This document shows, piece by piece, positions 16,631-27,468 of a stretch of DNA of 64,000 nt. This DNA comes from VXYL01 sp965203685 (GTDB lineage: Bacteria; Pseudomonadota; Gammaproteobacteria; Pseudomonadales; Azotimanducaceae). The stretch's first letter is position 1; every line of letters begins with the position of its first letter. Made by a program: the position numbers and the translations under genes. The notes under the pieces are model-generated. The model did no database searches and was not told where the DNA came from. It saw only the letters and a program-made list of their open reading frames with translations. The DNA is taken from assembly GCA_965203685.1 (NCBI GenBank), contig OZ241908.1, forward strand, positions 124,001 through 188,000, read 5' to 3'.

Positions 16631-16897
16631 CTATTCCAAGGAGGCTGTTTCGTCGCGGATAGCCGTGATTGTCTCGTCGACGTCGGACTGCGTCAGGACC
16701 GGGGGGCTATCCGCGGCAGGAACGGCAACGACAAGTGACCCCGAACGTTCGAGCGTCACCTTCATCGGCACGGGTTCGATCTCTACACGACCATCTGCCA
16801 GACGGAATCGCACTTGCGTGCCGGGGCGCAGGTTGGCCGCCTCGCGGATGGGTTTGGGCACGACCACTCGGCCGGCGCGATCAATGGTTGCGTTCAT
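16631..16897 (-). CDS. vapB: VapB-type AbrB-fold antitoxin
   Basis: An 88-residue antitoxin with a typical AbrB-type N-terminus (MNATIDRAGRVVVPKPIREA, then LRPGTQVRFRLADG) that binds DNA as a dimer. A C-terminal tail (VLTQSDVDETITAIRDET) would occupy the VapC active site. The start at 16897 is the family-consistent Met; the frame continues to 17026 but that part reads through the decayed Clp-N remnant. TATTTT lies 7 nt before the ATG and no Shine-Dalgarno is present, so the message may be leaderless. Confidence 0.88.
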   Translation of the reverse strand: MNATIDRAGRVVVPKPIREAANLRPGTQVRFRLADGRVEIEPVPMKVTLERSGSLVVAVPAADSPPVLTQSDVDETITAIRDETASLE

Positions 16898-16934
16898 GGG
16901 GAGAAAAATACCATGGGATTTGCCATTTCGCAAT

Positions 16935-17018
16935 TCTGCGGGGAGCGATGTAGCGAGTGCCGACCTGCTCGACCGCTCAAGGTCTCCGGCGCTGACGTGA
17001 CTGCCCGGGTGGGCTAGC
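16935..17018 (+). pseudogene. Decayed 3' remnant of a second Clp-N-repeat gene
   Basis: About 84 bp align with the 3' end of the Clp-N-repeat gene (16070-16152). Restoring one missing nucleotide after the DLLDR codons gives FKVSGADVTARVG and a stop, against FEIARADVAARMR in the intact gene. Differences are largely conservative at protein level, so this looks like the end of a diverged paralog and not a fresh duplication. Most of that paralog would have been lost when VapBC arrived. Its stop lies next to the convergent enoyl-CoA hydratase's stop. Confidence 0.65.
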
Positions 17019-17022
17019 GCGG

Positions 17023-17772
17023 TCAAAGTGCTGAGAAATCGGGCTTGCGCTTCTCGCGAAACGCGGCGACCGCTTCGCGGTTCGCCGGACCCCCTGAGAG
17101 CCGCGCGAGCGCATCATTCTCAGCGTCGATCACGGCCTTCATCCGTTCACGATCTGGGCCAATGACGAGTCTCTTGGCTTCAGCCAGGGAATCGCGTGGC
17201 AGCGCTGCAAGGCGTGCCGCCTTGGCGTGCACGGCATCGACGAACCCCTCGTCGGGCAGCACTTCGAGCACCAGCCCCGCCGCTTGGCACTGCTCGGCGG
17301 ACATCCACTCTGATGCCATCAGAAACCACATGGCCTGCTGGCGTCCCATGAGCGCCGGAAAGGTCCGCGTGCTGCCCGCCTCGGCAACGAGTCCGAGTTC
17401 GGAGAAGGGACAGCGCAGCCGGGCGCTGGCCGCCATGAACGCGAAATCCGCAACGCCGCAGATCGTCGCGCCGATGCCCACGCCGAGGCCGTTGATGCCA
17501 AGCACGAGCGGCTTCTCGAAGTCGACGATCGCGTGCAGCATGCCCCGAAAACCGTGCCTCGGCGGCGGACCGGCCGATCCGGAGAGATCCGCGCCGGCGC
17601 TGAAGGCGCGGCCTGTGCCGGTGAGTACGACGACGCGGCAGTCGTCATCGGCGGCGGCTTCCAGGAGTGCGTCGGTCACTTCGTCGTACTGCTGCCCGTT
17701 GAAGGCGTTCAACGCGTCGGGGCGGTTGAGCGCGATGGTGCGGACACGGTCTTCGTTGTCGATGATCAGCAT
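17023..17772 (-). CDS. Enoyl-CoA hydratase/isomerase family protein
   Basis: A 249-residue crotonase-fold enzyme. The N-terminal IALNRPDALNAFNGQ, the oxyanion-hole strand VVVLTGTGRAFSAGADLSG and the second oxyanion region LVLGINGLGVGIGATICGVA are all present. The usual catalytic Glu positions (ERxxxL/GLV) are replaced around SELGLVAEAGS, where Glu is kept. It acts on a CoA thioester, most likely in fatty-acid or branched-chain-acid breakdown. It lies 10 bp downstream of an acyl-CoA dehydrogenase on the same strand, so the pair probably catalyses consecutive beta-oxidation steps. Confidence 0.88.
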   Translation of the reverse strand: MLIIDNEDRVRTIALNRPDALNAFNGQQYDEVTDALLEAAADDDCRVVVLTGTGRAFSAGADLSGSAGPPPRHGFRGMLHAIVDFEKPLVLGINGLGVGIGATICGVADFAFMAASARLRCPFSELGLVAEAGSTRTFPALMGRQQAMWFLMASEWMSAEQCQAAGLVLEVLPDEGFVDAVHAKAARLAALPRDSLAEAKRLVIGPDRERMKAVIDAENDALARLSGGPANREAVAAFREKRKPDFSAL

Positions 17773-17782
17773 GACGGGCGCC

Positions 17783-19009
17783 TTACAGCGGCAGGTCGCC
17801 GACGGCGTGGTTGACGCTGCCGGTCTCGTTGTACGAACGCATGACCATCTCGGCGATGCGCATCAAGTGCACCTCGTCGGAGCCGTCCGCGATGCGCGAC
17901 CAGCGCGCTTGGATCAGCATCTGCGCGAGCGGCGAGTCGTTCGAGTATCCGAGCGCGCCATGCACTTGCAGCGCACGGTCGACGGTCTTCCACAGCGTAT
18001 TGGCGACGTGGTGTTTGGCCATCGACACCTCGGACCGGAAGTCCATGCCGTTCTCGATCTTGTAGGCGGCATGCAGCACCATCAGCTTTGACGAATAAAG
18101 CTCGAGGGCGCTCTCCGCCATCATCCACTGGATGCCCTGCTTGTCCGAAAGCAGCGAGCCGTGTGCGTAGCGCTTCTGGGCCCGGTCGACCAGCATCTCG
18201 AGCGCCTGCTCGATGGTCCCGATCCAGCGCATGCAGTGCGCCAGGCGCGCGGGACCCAGCCGGACTTGCCCGAGCTTGTGTCCTCCGCCTTGCTCGCCGA
18301 GCATGTTGGCGTGCGGGACGCGCACATCGTTGTAGCGGATCTCGGGGTGGCCCCCACCGCCGCCCATGGTAGAGATGTCGCGAACGATCTCGAAGCCGGG
18401 CGTGTCGGTGGGCACGATGAAGGCGCTGTTCCTGGCCTGCGCGATCTCCGCATCCGGGTCTGTCTTGGCGATCACGATGGCGAAGGTGGCGCCGTGGGCG
18501 CCGGAGGTGAACCACTTGTGGCCGTTGATGACCCAGTCGTCGCCGTCGCGGACGGCGGCCGTTTGGATCTGCGTCGGGTCGGAGCCGGCGACCTCGGGCT
18601 CGGTCATGGAGAAGCAGGAGCGCATCGTGCCCTCGCACAACCCTCGCAGCCACTTGTCCTTCTGCTCGTCCGTGCCGAAGTGCAGCAGCGTGTGCATATT
18701 GCCTTCGTCGGGTGCTTGGCAGTTGATCAGGTACGGGCCCATGTTGGTCTTCACGGCTTCCGCCGACATGGCGGCGACCGCGGTGATGCCGAGGCCCATG
18801 CCGCCCCATTCCTCCGGCATATGCGGTGCCCACAGGCCTTGGTCCCTGGCGGTCTGACGGAGTTCGTGGATCGCGGTACGCCACTCGTCGCCTGAGGCCC
18901 GGCGGGCGCTCAGTTCGGCCATCTTCGGCTTGGCGACGTCCGCCATGAACCGCTTCACCAGGAGGCGCGCGTCCTCCACCTCGTCGGGAAACGTGAAATC
19001 GATCGCCAT
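17783..19009 (-). CDS. Acyl-CoA dehydrogenase family protein
   Basis: A 408-residue flavoprotein dehydrogenase. Recognisable parts are the N-terminal helical domain (MAIDFTFPDEVEDARLLVKR), the FAD-binding mid-domain (CFSMTEPEVAGSDPTQIQT; WVINGHKWFTSGAHGA) and the C-terminal helices (GLSND-like LGYSNDSPLAQMLIQARWSR; ADGSDEVHLMRIAE). The last motif, GSDEVH, is typical of ACAD10/11-like enzymes. It oxidises an acyl-CoA to the 2,3-enoyl-CoA and passes electrons to ETF. The start at 19009 is favoured; the longer frame to 19300 overlaps the divergent hydratase. Together with the downstream hydratase it forms a two-gene beta-oxidation unit. Confidence 0.9.
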   Translation of the reverse strand: MAIDFTFPDEVEDARLLVKRFMADVAKPKMAELSARRASGDEWRTAIHELRQTARDQGLWAPHMPEEWGGMGLGITAVAAMSAEAVKTNMGPYLINCQAPDEGNMHTLLHFGTDEQKDKWLRGLCEGTMRSCFSMTEPEVAGSDPTQIQTAAVRDGDDWVINGHKWFTSGAHGATFAIVIAKTDPDAEIAQARNSAFIVPTDTPGFEIVRDISTMGGGGGHPEIRYNDVRVPHANMLGEQGGGHKLGQVRLGPARLAHCMRWIGTIEQALEMLVDRAQKRYAHGSLLSDKQGIQWMMAESALELYSSKLMVLHAAYKIENGMDFRSEVSMAKHHVANTLWKTVDRALQVHGALGYSNDSPLAQMLIQARWSRIADGSDEVHLMRIAEMVMRSYNETGSVNHAVGDLPL

Positions 19010-19050
19010 TAGAATGTCCGCCTCAAACCTTGGGATTCGGCGGGAGCATA
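19010..19050. promoter_or_regulatory. Divergent promoter region between ACAD and hydratase genes
   Basis: The 42-bp gap holds TAGAAT (19010-19015, plus strand) and TATGCT (19050-19045, minus strand). Each would start transcription about 30 nt before its own gene, so the two promoters face each other and overlap. Read-out in both directions probably competes. Confidence 0.45.
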
Positions 19051-19051
19051 C

Positions 19052-19849
19052 ATGACGGACGCGGCGTTGCTTGTGGAGAAAACGGAACACGTGGCGGTGC
19101 TGACGCTGAACCGCCCACAGAAACTCAATGCGCTGAACGGCGAACTTCGCGACGCCATGCTGGACGCGATTCAAGGCGTGAAGGCGGACGACACAGTGCG
19201 CGCCGTGATCTTCACCGGCGCCGGGCGTGGCTTCTGTTCTGGGGCCGATCTCACCAGCGGTGGCGGCGGCCAGAACACGGCGCCCACGCAGAACGAGCAC
19301 CTCGACGATCTAGGCTGGGTCGGTCGCCAGGCGCTGTCCGTCTACGGGCTGAACAAGCCGGTGATCGGTGCCGTCAACGGCGTGGCGGCGGGTGCGGGCA
19401 TGAGTCTCGCCTTGGCCTGCGATGTTCGCGTGGGGACGGAGAAGTCGCGCTTCAAGACCGTGTTCATCGAGCGCAGCCTGTCGCCGGATTCCGGCATGAG
19501 TTTCTTCCTGCCGCGCATAGTCGGCTACTCCCGTGCCACGGACCTGATCTACACGAGCCGAGCCGTGGACGCGGAGGAAGCCCACCGTATCGGCCTCTTG
19601 GACCGCCTCGTCGACCACGACGACCTGATGGAGCGCGCGTTGGAACTTGCGGGACAGATGACCGCGTGGCCACCGCTTGCGCTGCGCATGTCCAAGCGCG
19701 TCCTGCAGCACAACATGGAGTGCGACCTCGAGACCGCGTTGCGGTACGAACTGACGAGCATCTCGTTCGGCAACCGCGCCGTGAACGACCGCCGGGAGTC
19801 CATCGCCGCGTTCGTGGAGAAGCGCAAGCCGAACTACACCGGCACGTAG
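19052..19849 (+). CDS. Enoyl-CoA hydratase/isomerase family protein
   Basis: A 265-residue crotonase-family enzyme with VAVLTLNRPQKLNALNG at the N-terminus, the oxyanion-hole strand AVIFTGAGRGFCSGADL and PVIGAVNGVAAGAGMSLALA. The catalytic region reads FIERSLSPDSGMSFFLPRIV, where Asp replaces one of the two hydratase Glu residues, as in PaaG-like isomerases. It may thus be an isomerase or ring-hydrolysing relative and not a plain hydratase. It is divergent from the acyl-CoA dehydrogenase gene and probably coregulated with it. Confidence 0.87.
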   Translation: MTDAALLVEKTEHVAVLTLNRPQKLNALNGELRDAMLDAIQGVKADDTVRAVIFTGAGRGFCSGADLTSGGGGQNTAPTQNEHLDDLGWVGRQALSVYGLNKPVIGAVNGVAAGAGMSLALACDVRVGTEKSRFKTVFIERSLSPDSGMSFFLPRIVGYSRATDLIYTSRAVDAEEAHRIGLLDRLVDHDDLMERALELAGQMTAWPPLALRMSKRVLQHNMECDLETALRYELTSISFGNRAVNDRRESIAAFVEKRKPNYTGT

Positions 19850-19882
19850 GCCATACAGGTGAGGTCCGCCTTCTTGTAGGCG

Positions 19883-20347
19883 TCAGGCGGCTCGGCTCCA
19901 GCCCCGGTCGGTGTCCTCGAACTGCACGTCGCCGAGATGATCCGTGTCGTCGAGTTCGGCCAACTGCGCCAGCAACTCCGGTATCCCGCGCTCGCGGCCG
20001 GTGCCGGTGGCGTGGCTCTCGTAGAGTAGCCGCAATAGCCGATCGGCCGGCCCGTCCATCTTGGTCTGGTCCTTCTCCCATCGCGCGATGGACTGCGCAC
20101 TCTTGTCGAGCAGCTTGCCCAGCATGTTCTGCGACAGGTCCATCTCGTGCCTCAAGAAGCGTATCTCCGTACCGTCAAGCTGTTTCTTTTCTTGGATCAA
20201 GTACATGCCAATGGCCCCGTGCAAGCCATCCATGTCGTGAATCCTGATCGCCTCCCCGTACTTCGTGGACACGACCTCGAAGCCGTTGCGCAGGTACACG
20301 TTGCCTAGACCGCATTGCGCATAGTGATGTGGTGTTCCGGTTTTCAT
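19883..20347 (-). CDS. XRE-type helix-turn-helix regulator (YgiT/MqsA C-terminal-like)
   Basis: A 154-residue protein. After an N-terminal segment with a single Cys (YAQCGLGNVYLRNGFEV) comes a helix-turn-helix resembling the C-terminal half of MqsA/YgiT antitoxins (RFLRHEMDLSQNMLGKLLDK, then SAQSIARWEKDQTKMDGPA). The zinc-binding CxxC pairs of MqsA are absent. Its ATG overlaps the stop of the upstream luciferase-like gene (ATGA), so it is translated from the same message. It may regulate that operon or act as an orphan antitoxin-like regulator. No toxin gene is next to it. Confidence 0.75.
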   Translation of the reverse strand: MKTGTPHHYAQCGLGNVYLRNGFEVVSTKYGEAIRIHDMDGLHGAIGMYLIQEKKQLDGTEIRFLRHEMDLSQNMLGKLLDKSAQSIARWEKDQTKMDGPADRLLRLLYESHATGTGRERGIPELLAQLAELDDTDHLGDVQFEDTDRGWSRAA

Positions 20348-21480
20348 CTCTCCGGGTACAGCGGCTCGGTGTCGAGCGCGTGTAGCGCCGGCATCACCTC
20401 GTCGGCGAATAGCTGCACGCTCCTCTCGGCTTCGGCCAACGGCAGTCCGCCGTACTTGAAGATGAACATCAACTCGTCGGCGCCGAAGGCCGTGGCGAGC
20501 GCGGTCGATGTGGCGATCACCTCGTCGGGTGTGCCGATGGGGTGGCCGGCAAGAAATCCCTTGCGGAAGGCATCCGGGTTGGCGCGCAACGCCTCCGCGT
20601 TGGCGGCGTAGGTCTCGTAGCCCTTGATCGCCTTCAGGTGCGTGCCGGTCATCTCGTAGTGGCGGAGCGCCGAGTCCGAATAGCGGTGCACGTATTCCCG
20701 GGCGCGCCTCGCGTCCGCCTCGCGTTCGCACACGTGCGTCCATAGCGCGAGCTTGGTGTGCACCGGTTCGTGACCGGCAGCTTGGCGCAGGTTCGCGTAG
20801 TTCCTGACACCGCCGAGCGCTTGGTCGAGCGACGACGTCGGGATCGCCAGCGGCTTCACGTCGTAGCGGGCGATGATCTCGGTCGTCTCCGAGGTGCCGC
20901 CCGCGCAGTAGAGTTGCCCGGACAGGTCGCGCTCGGGCTGCGGCCGCAGGCGGACGTCCTTCGGCTGCCAGAACTCGCCGTCGTGGGTGCAGTGCCCGGT
21001 CTTCAGCAACTGGTGGACGATCTTCAGCCCGTCGTCGAACCGACCGCGCGCCTCGTTCTGATCGACCGACAGGCCTTGGTACTCGCGGCGCCCAAGTCCC
21101 CGGCCTACGCCGCACATGATGTTGCGATCCGGTCCGAGCAGCGCATCGAGCATGTTCACGTCCTCGGCCACGCGAACCGGGTTGTGCCAGGGCAGGACCA
21201 CCACGTCGGAACCGAGGTCCACGTTGCGGGTCACGCCCGCCAGGTAGGTCAGTAACTGCAGCGGATTGGTGACCATGGTGTAGGGCGTGAAGTGATGCTC
21301 GATCGTCCATACGCTGTCGAAGCCCAACGCATCCATCTGCACGGCGAGTTCCACCTCTTCGAGAAAGATGGCGCGATCCGGGGTCTCCGGGCGCGACGCG
21401 ACGTCTTCGCCGCGTTCCTCCGCTTCGAAACGGTCCCAGTCCGGGTAGTTCTGCACGAGCAGGTTGCCGCCGACTCTCAT
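20344..21480 (-). CDS. LLM-class flavin-dependent oxidoreductase
   Basis: A 378-residue luciferase-like monooxygenase. It contains LAVQMDALGFDSVWTIEHHF, NVDLGSDVVVLPWHNPVRVA and IMCGVGRGLGRREYQGL, the typical barrel strands and flavin-contact loops of the bacterial luciferase/alkanal monooxygenase group. AAGGAGAGC precedes the ATG at 21480. The substrate is not predictable. It shares an ATGA overlap with the downstream HTH regulator and lies 35 bp after the M16 peptidase gene on the same strand. Confidence 0.88.
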   Translation of the reverse strand: MRVGGNLLVQNYPDWDRFEAEERGEDVASRPETPDRAIFLEEVELAVQMDALGFDSVWTIEHHFTPYTMVTNPLQLLTYLAGVTRNVDLGSDVVVLPWHNPVRVAEDVNMLDALLGPDRNIMCGVGRGLGRREYQGLSVDQNEARGRFDDGLKIVHQLLKTGHCTHDGEFWQPKDVRLRPQPERDLSGQLYCAGGTSETTEIIARYDVKPLAIPTSSLDQALGGVRNYANLRQAAGHEPVHTKLALWTHVCEREADARRAREYVHRYSDSALRHYEMTGTHLKAIKGYETYAANAEALRANPDAFRKGFLAGHPIGTPDEVIATSTALATAFGADELMFIFKYGGLPLAEAERSVQLFADEVMPALHALDTEPLYPER

Positions 21481-21515
21481 GGGTTTGCTCTCCTTGCTTG
21501 GGCGTTTGAGGGACC

Positions 21516-24302
<2,787 letters not shown>

Positions 24303-24375
24303 CTCAGCTCCAAATGTCAAAAAGCGGTAATGCGACTGCCGCCGCAGCCTAGCACGCCGGGTGGCGGGCGCAGCG

Positions 24376-25455
24376 CTAATACCCTTGGGCGAGCAGCGGA
24401 AACGCGGACATCATGTCGTAGGGTCCGGGGAGCATCGGCGCCGCCTCGACGAGGTCCGGGGAAAGGTCGTCCACGTCTGCGATGCCCATGAGACCCATGG
24501 TGAGGTGGATCTCCTGCTCTAGGATCTCGAGCGCCCGCACGACGCCAGCGGGCCCGGCGGCGGCCATGCTCAAGCCGAGCAACCGTCCCGTGCCGACCGC
24601 GGTCGCGCCTAAGCACAAGCCCTTGACGACGTCGGCGCCGCGTAGGAAGCCACCGTCGACGATCACCGGCACGCGCCCGGCCACCGCCTCCACGATCTCC
24701 GGCAGGACGGCGATGCAGCCGCGCGCGTGGTCGAGTTGGCGACCGCCGTGGTTCGACGTGTAGACGATGTCGACCCCGGCGTCCACGGCACGCGCGGCGT
24801 CATCGGCGCGCGCGATGCCCTTGAGAATGAGCGGAATGTCGAAGGTCTCCTTGACGTGCGCGACCGTGTCCCAGTCCATGCGCGCTTGGGCGTCGAAGAC
24901 GCTCCCGGGTGTGGCGGTGCGGCCGGACCCGGGCACGAAGCGCTTGTGGATGTCCCGTTCGCGACGGCTGTAGAGCGATGTGTCCACGGTGAGGCAGAAG
25001 GCGTCGTAGCCAGCGGCGATCGTGCGTTCGATGATGTCGTCCATCCACGACTGGTCGCCCGCCAAGTACAGTTGGAAGATCTTCGAGCAGGATCCGACCT
25101 TGGCGACCTCTTCGAAGGCCGGGAAGCAGGCGGAACTCAAGATCATCGTGGTACCGAACTCGGTGGCTGCCTCGGCCACGGAGGAGCCCCCGCCCGGGTG
25201 GAACTGCTGGACGGAACCGATCGGGGGCAGCACGACCGGGATGCGCATCGGTTTGCCGAGCAACGTGCGCTCCGTGCGGATCGTCGAGACGTCGTTGAGG
25301 ACCTTCGGCCTGAAGGCGAGCGAAGCCAGCGCCATCCGGTTGCGGATCACGGCGGCCTCCGAGTCGGCTCCGCCGCGCAGGTAGTCCCAGAGGTTCTGGT
25401 TCAGATTGCGTTCGGCCTGCTTGGCGATCTCGCCAAGCGTCATGAAGTCCGGCAT
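24376..25455 (-). CDS. FMN-dependent alpha-hydroxy-acid oxidase/dehydrogenase
   Basis: A 359-residue member of the lactate/glycolate oxidase family. Key parts are VVLPPIGSVQQFHPGG near the FMN, the active-site His region YTSNHGGRQLDHARG (catalytic His with the following Arg) and PVIVDGGFLRGADVVKGLCL that binds the FMN phosphate. These enzymes oxidise 2-hydroxy acids to 2-oxo acids. The start at 25455 gives the family N-terminus (MPDFMTLGEIAKQAERNL). No membrane segment is visible, so the electron acceptor is open. The M16 peptidase gene lies 73 bp downstream. Confidence 0.9.
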   Translation of the reverse strand: MPDFMTLGEIAKQAERNLNQNLWDYLRGGADSEAAVIRNRMALASLAFRPKVLNDVSTIRTERTLLGKPMRIPVVLPPIGSVQQFHPGGGSSVAEAATEFGTTMILSSACFPAFEEVAKVGSCSKIFQLYLAGDQSWMDDIIERTIAAGYDAFCLTVDTSLYSRRERDIHKRFVPGSGRTATPGSVFDAQARMDWDTVAHVKETFDIPLILKGIARADDAARAVDAGVDIVYTSNHGGRQLDHARGCIAVLPEIVEAVAGRVPVIVDGGFLRGADVVKGLCLGATAVGTGRLLGLSMAAAGPAGVVRALEILEQEIHLTMGLMGIADVDDLSPDLVEAAPMLPGPYDMMSAFPLLAQGY

Positions 25456-25503
25456 CGGTGGGTCCGTCGGTCGAAAGGCGCGGATGATACTTAGAAGCGC
25501 TCC

Positions 25504-25545
25504 GGGTCGCCGCAAGGCGATGCGCCGGGTCGCCCAAGGCGACGT
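25504..25545. repeat. REP-like palindrome, two type-3 units
   Basis: Two tandem hairpins: TCGCC (25507-25511), loop GCAA, GGCGA (25516-25520), then TCGCC (25530-25534), loop CAA, GGCGA (25538-25542). They lie between divergent genes, upstream of the MDR reductase promoter, and are shorter relatives of the perfect hairpin at 44033-44052. Confidence 0.65.
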
Positions 25546-25554
25546 GCCTTCGCA

Positions 25555-25560
25555 TATGCT
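25555..25560 (+). promoter_or_regulatory. Probable -10 box of the MDR reductase gene
   Basis: TATGCT lies 28 bp before the ATG at 25589, directly after the two type-3 palindromes. No convincing -35 is visible. Confidence 0.4.
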
Positions 25561-25588
25561 TGCCGTTCTCCCACACGTCGAGATCCCC

Positions 25589-26590
25589 ATGGACAACCGC
25601 CAAGTCGTCATCGCCGCACTGCCAACGGACAAGCTTGAGCCCGAGCACTTCGCCCTGCAAACCGCGCGGGCACCAAAACCGGGCGAGGGCGAGGTGTTGT
25701 GTCGCACGCTCGTGCTCACGGTCGGCGCTGGCCAAAGAGCGGGCCTGCAAGGAAGCGCGAGCTACGCCGGGGCGCCGCGCAGCGGGATCGTGATGGGCGG
25801 CTCTGCGGTCGCTCGCGTCGCGCAGTCGAACGACGAGGGCGTTCCGGTCGGTTCGCTGGTGACCTGCCCCGCGGGTTGGCAGGACTACTCCGTCCACAGG
25901 GCCTCCGGCCTGCACGTGGTCGATGGCGATGGCGACCCGGCGCATCACCTCGGTGTCTACGGCACCAACGGGCTCACCGCCTACTTCGGGCTGTTCGACT
26001 TGGGCGAACCGAAGCCGGGGCAGACCGTCGTGGTCTCCGCCGCGGCGGGTTCCGTGGGCCACTTGGTGGGCCAGATGGCCAAGATCAGCGGTTGCCGGGC
26101 CGTGGGCGTGGCGGGCAGCGACGACAAGTGCCGCATGTTGACGGATGACCTAGGTTTCGACGCCGCCGTGAACTACCGGCACGGCGGGTTCCGCGACGAG
26201 TTCAAGGAGGCGTGCGGCGACGGCATCGACATCTATTTTGACAACACCGGCGGCGAGATCCTCGGCGGTGCCCTGCGCCGCATGAAGCCGCACGGTCGCA
26301 TCGTCTGCTGCGGCGTGGTCTCGCAGTACGACACCGGCAGCCCGGCACCGGGACCGCGCGGAATCCCGGGACTGCTGGTGAACAACCGCGTGCGCATGGA
26401 AGGCTTCCTGGTCTTCGACTACGCCGACCGCTACGGCGAGGGGCGTGCGCAGATGAAGGCCTGGGTGGACAGCGGCGAACTCAAACCCCTGCAGGACGAG
26501 TTCCACGGCCTCGAGGAGGCACCGAGGGCGTTCATCGACATGCTCGCTGGCGGCAACGTCGGCACGCGGATCATCCGCGTGGCGGACTGA
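25589..26590 (+). CDS. MDR-superfamily NADP-dependent oxidoreductase
   Basis: A 333-residue zinc-free medium-chain dehydrogenase/reductase of the leukotriene B4 12-hydroxydehydrogenase/CurA-like group. The nucleotide-binding loop is AAAGSVGHLVGQMAKISGC, followed by VGVAGSDDKCRMLTDDLGFD. The stretch YGTNGLTAYFGLFDLGEPKPG is typical, as is the ending AGGNVGTRIIRVAD. Such enzymes reduce the double bond of alpha,beta-unsaturated carbonyls with NADPH. There are no structural zinc Cys clusters. It stands alone, divergent from the hydroxy-acid oxidase and convergent with the Uma2-type gene. Confidence 0.9.
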   Translation: MDNRQVVIAALPTDKLEPEHFALQTARAPKPGEGEVLCRTLVLTVGAGQRAGLQGSASYAGAPRSGIVMGGSAVARVAQSNDEGVPVGSLVTCPAGWQDYSVHRASGLHVVDGDGDPAHHLGVYGTNGLTAYFGLFDLGEPKPGQTVVVSAAAGSVGHLVGQMAKISGCRAVGVAGSDDKCRMLTDDLGFDAAVNYRHGGFRDEFKEACGDGIDIYFDNTGGEILGGALRRMKPHGRIVCCGVVSQYDTGSPAPGPRGIPGLLVNNRVRMEGFLVFDYADRYGEGRAQMKAWVDSGELKPLQDEFHGLEEAPRAFIDMLAGGNVGTRIIRVAD

Positions 26591-26598
26591 CGGGGGCG

Positions 26599-27339
26599 TC
26601 AGCCCTTAAGGCGGCGGAGTTCCTCTTCGAGGGCCGCGACTCGCCGCGTTGCGGCACGCCGCATGTCGTCCAACTCGGTGTAGTCGGGGATGATCGCGCC
26701 GGTGTCCACTTCGCGGAACCGGAACTCTTCGCCCACCATGCACAGCTCGAGGTCGAGGATTTCGCTCCGCAGTCCACCGGATGCTTCGGTCGGGATTTCG
26801 ACGTACTCGCCTCCGCGGAGCCGCCGCCCGACGATTGGCGGCGAGAACCGGCCGAGTAGCTCGACAGTCCAGTACTCGCGTATGCCGAGGTCTCGATACA
26901 GACCCGGCTTGACCTCGAGATCCCTTCGCCACGTGCGCTCGGACAGGAGTTCCAACGCCAGGTCCGGCACGCGGCCTTCGTCCCAGACCTTGAACGATAG
27001 GCGGTCGCCGCGGCCATCGGCGTCGAAGGCAATCATGAAGTCTGGAGCCATCAGCGCGGCACGGTTCCCGCGCTCGAAGAACAGGCCGAGACCGGAGGCG
27101 ACGCAAACGTCGGCTTGGTTCCGGTAGCGCGCGCGCATGACGGTGCCGAGATAGGCAGCCGTGCGGTCGTGCTTGGTGCTCTCCACGGTCTTGCTGTCGT
27201 TGAACGGGTAGCCGTCGGCGTCACAGTCGACCGGCGGTACAGGTCGGTACAGTGCCTCGGCGTGCACGGCAGCAAGGCCCGGCGATGGAAGCGGCGGGCG
27301 CTCGGCGACGGTGCTGGGTGCGGGTCTCGTCTGCATCAT
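26599..27339 (-). CDS. Uma2-family (PD-(D/E)XK-like) protein
   Basis: A 246-residue Uma2/DUF820-type protein with a restriction-endonuclease-like core. The likely active-site strand pair is APDFMIAFDADG (Asp) and VPDLALELLSERT (Glu), followed by the K/R-rich VKPGLYRDLGIREYWTVELL, in the family order D...E. The C-terminus carries a short coiled coil (RRVAALEEELRRLKG). Uma2 proteins are most abundant in cyanobacteria and rarer here; their role is not established. ATGs at 27339 and 27336 are both possible starts. It is convergent with the MDR gene, 8 bp apart. Confidence 0.8.
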   Translation of the reverse strand: MMQTRPAPSTVAERPPLPSPGLAAVHAEALYRPVPPVDCDADGYPFNDSKTVESTKHDRTAAYLGTVMRARYRNQADVCVASGLGLFFERGNRAALMAPDFMIAFDADGRGDRLSFKVWDEGRVPDLALELLSERTWRRDLEVKPGLYRDLGIREYWTVELLGRFSPPIVGRRLRGGEYVEIPTEASGGLRSEILDLELCMVGEEFRFREVDTGAIIPDYTELDDMRRAATRRVAALEEELRRLKG

Positions 27340-27423
27340 GGCACCGTATCACAGGTGTCCGCAGTGGCAGGATCCGCGATCCCGTTCTGCCGACGCACAA
27401 ATGCCGGATCGTGCCGGGCGCGC

Positions 27424-27429
27424 TAGAAT
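27424..27429 (+). promoter_or_regulatory. Probable -10 box of the dioxygenase pair
   Basis: TAGAAT lies 39 bp before the GTG start at 27469. The gene has a strong ribosome-binding site (GAGGGGAG), so a normal leadered message is expected. Confidence 0.4.
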
Positions 27430-27468
27430 CGGCGGTTCGCTTGAAACACCACTACTGAGGGGAGTGCT

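Noticed and set aside
16070..17018. The repeat around VapBC as an IS target-site duplication
   Set aside because: It is about 84 bp, diverged and frameshifted, and there is no transposase, so it looks like an old gene remnant.
17766..18884. A 372-codon minus-strand frame overlapping the acyl-CoA dehydrogenase
   Set aside because: Arg/His/Pro-rich translation typical of a shifted frame; the dehydrogenase in the other frame has all motifs.
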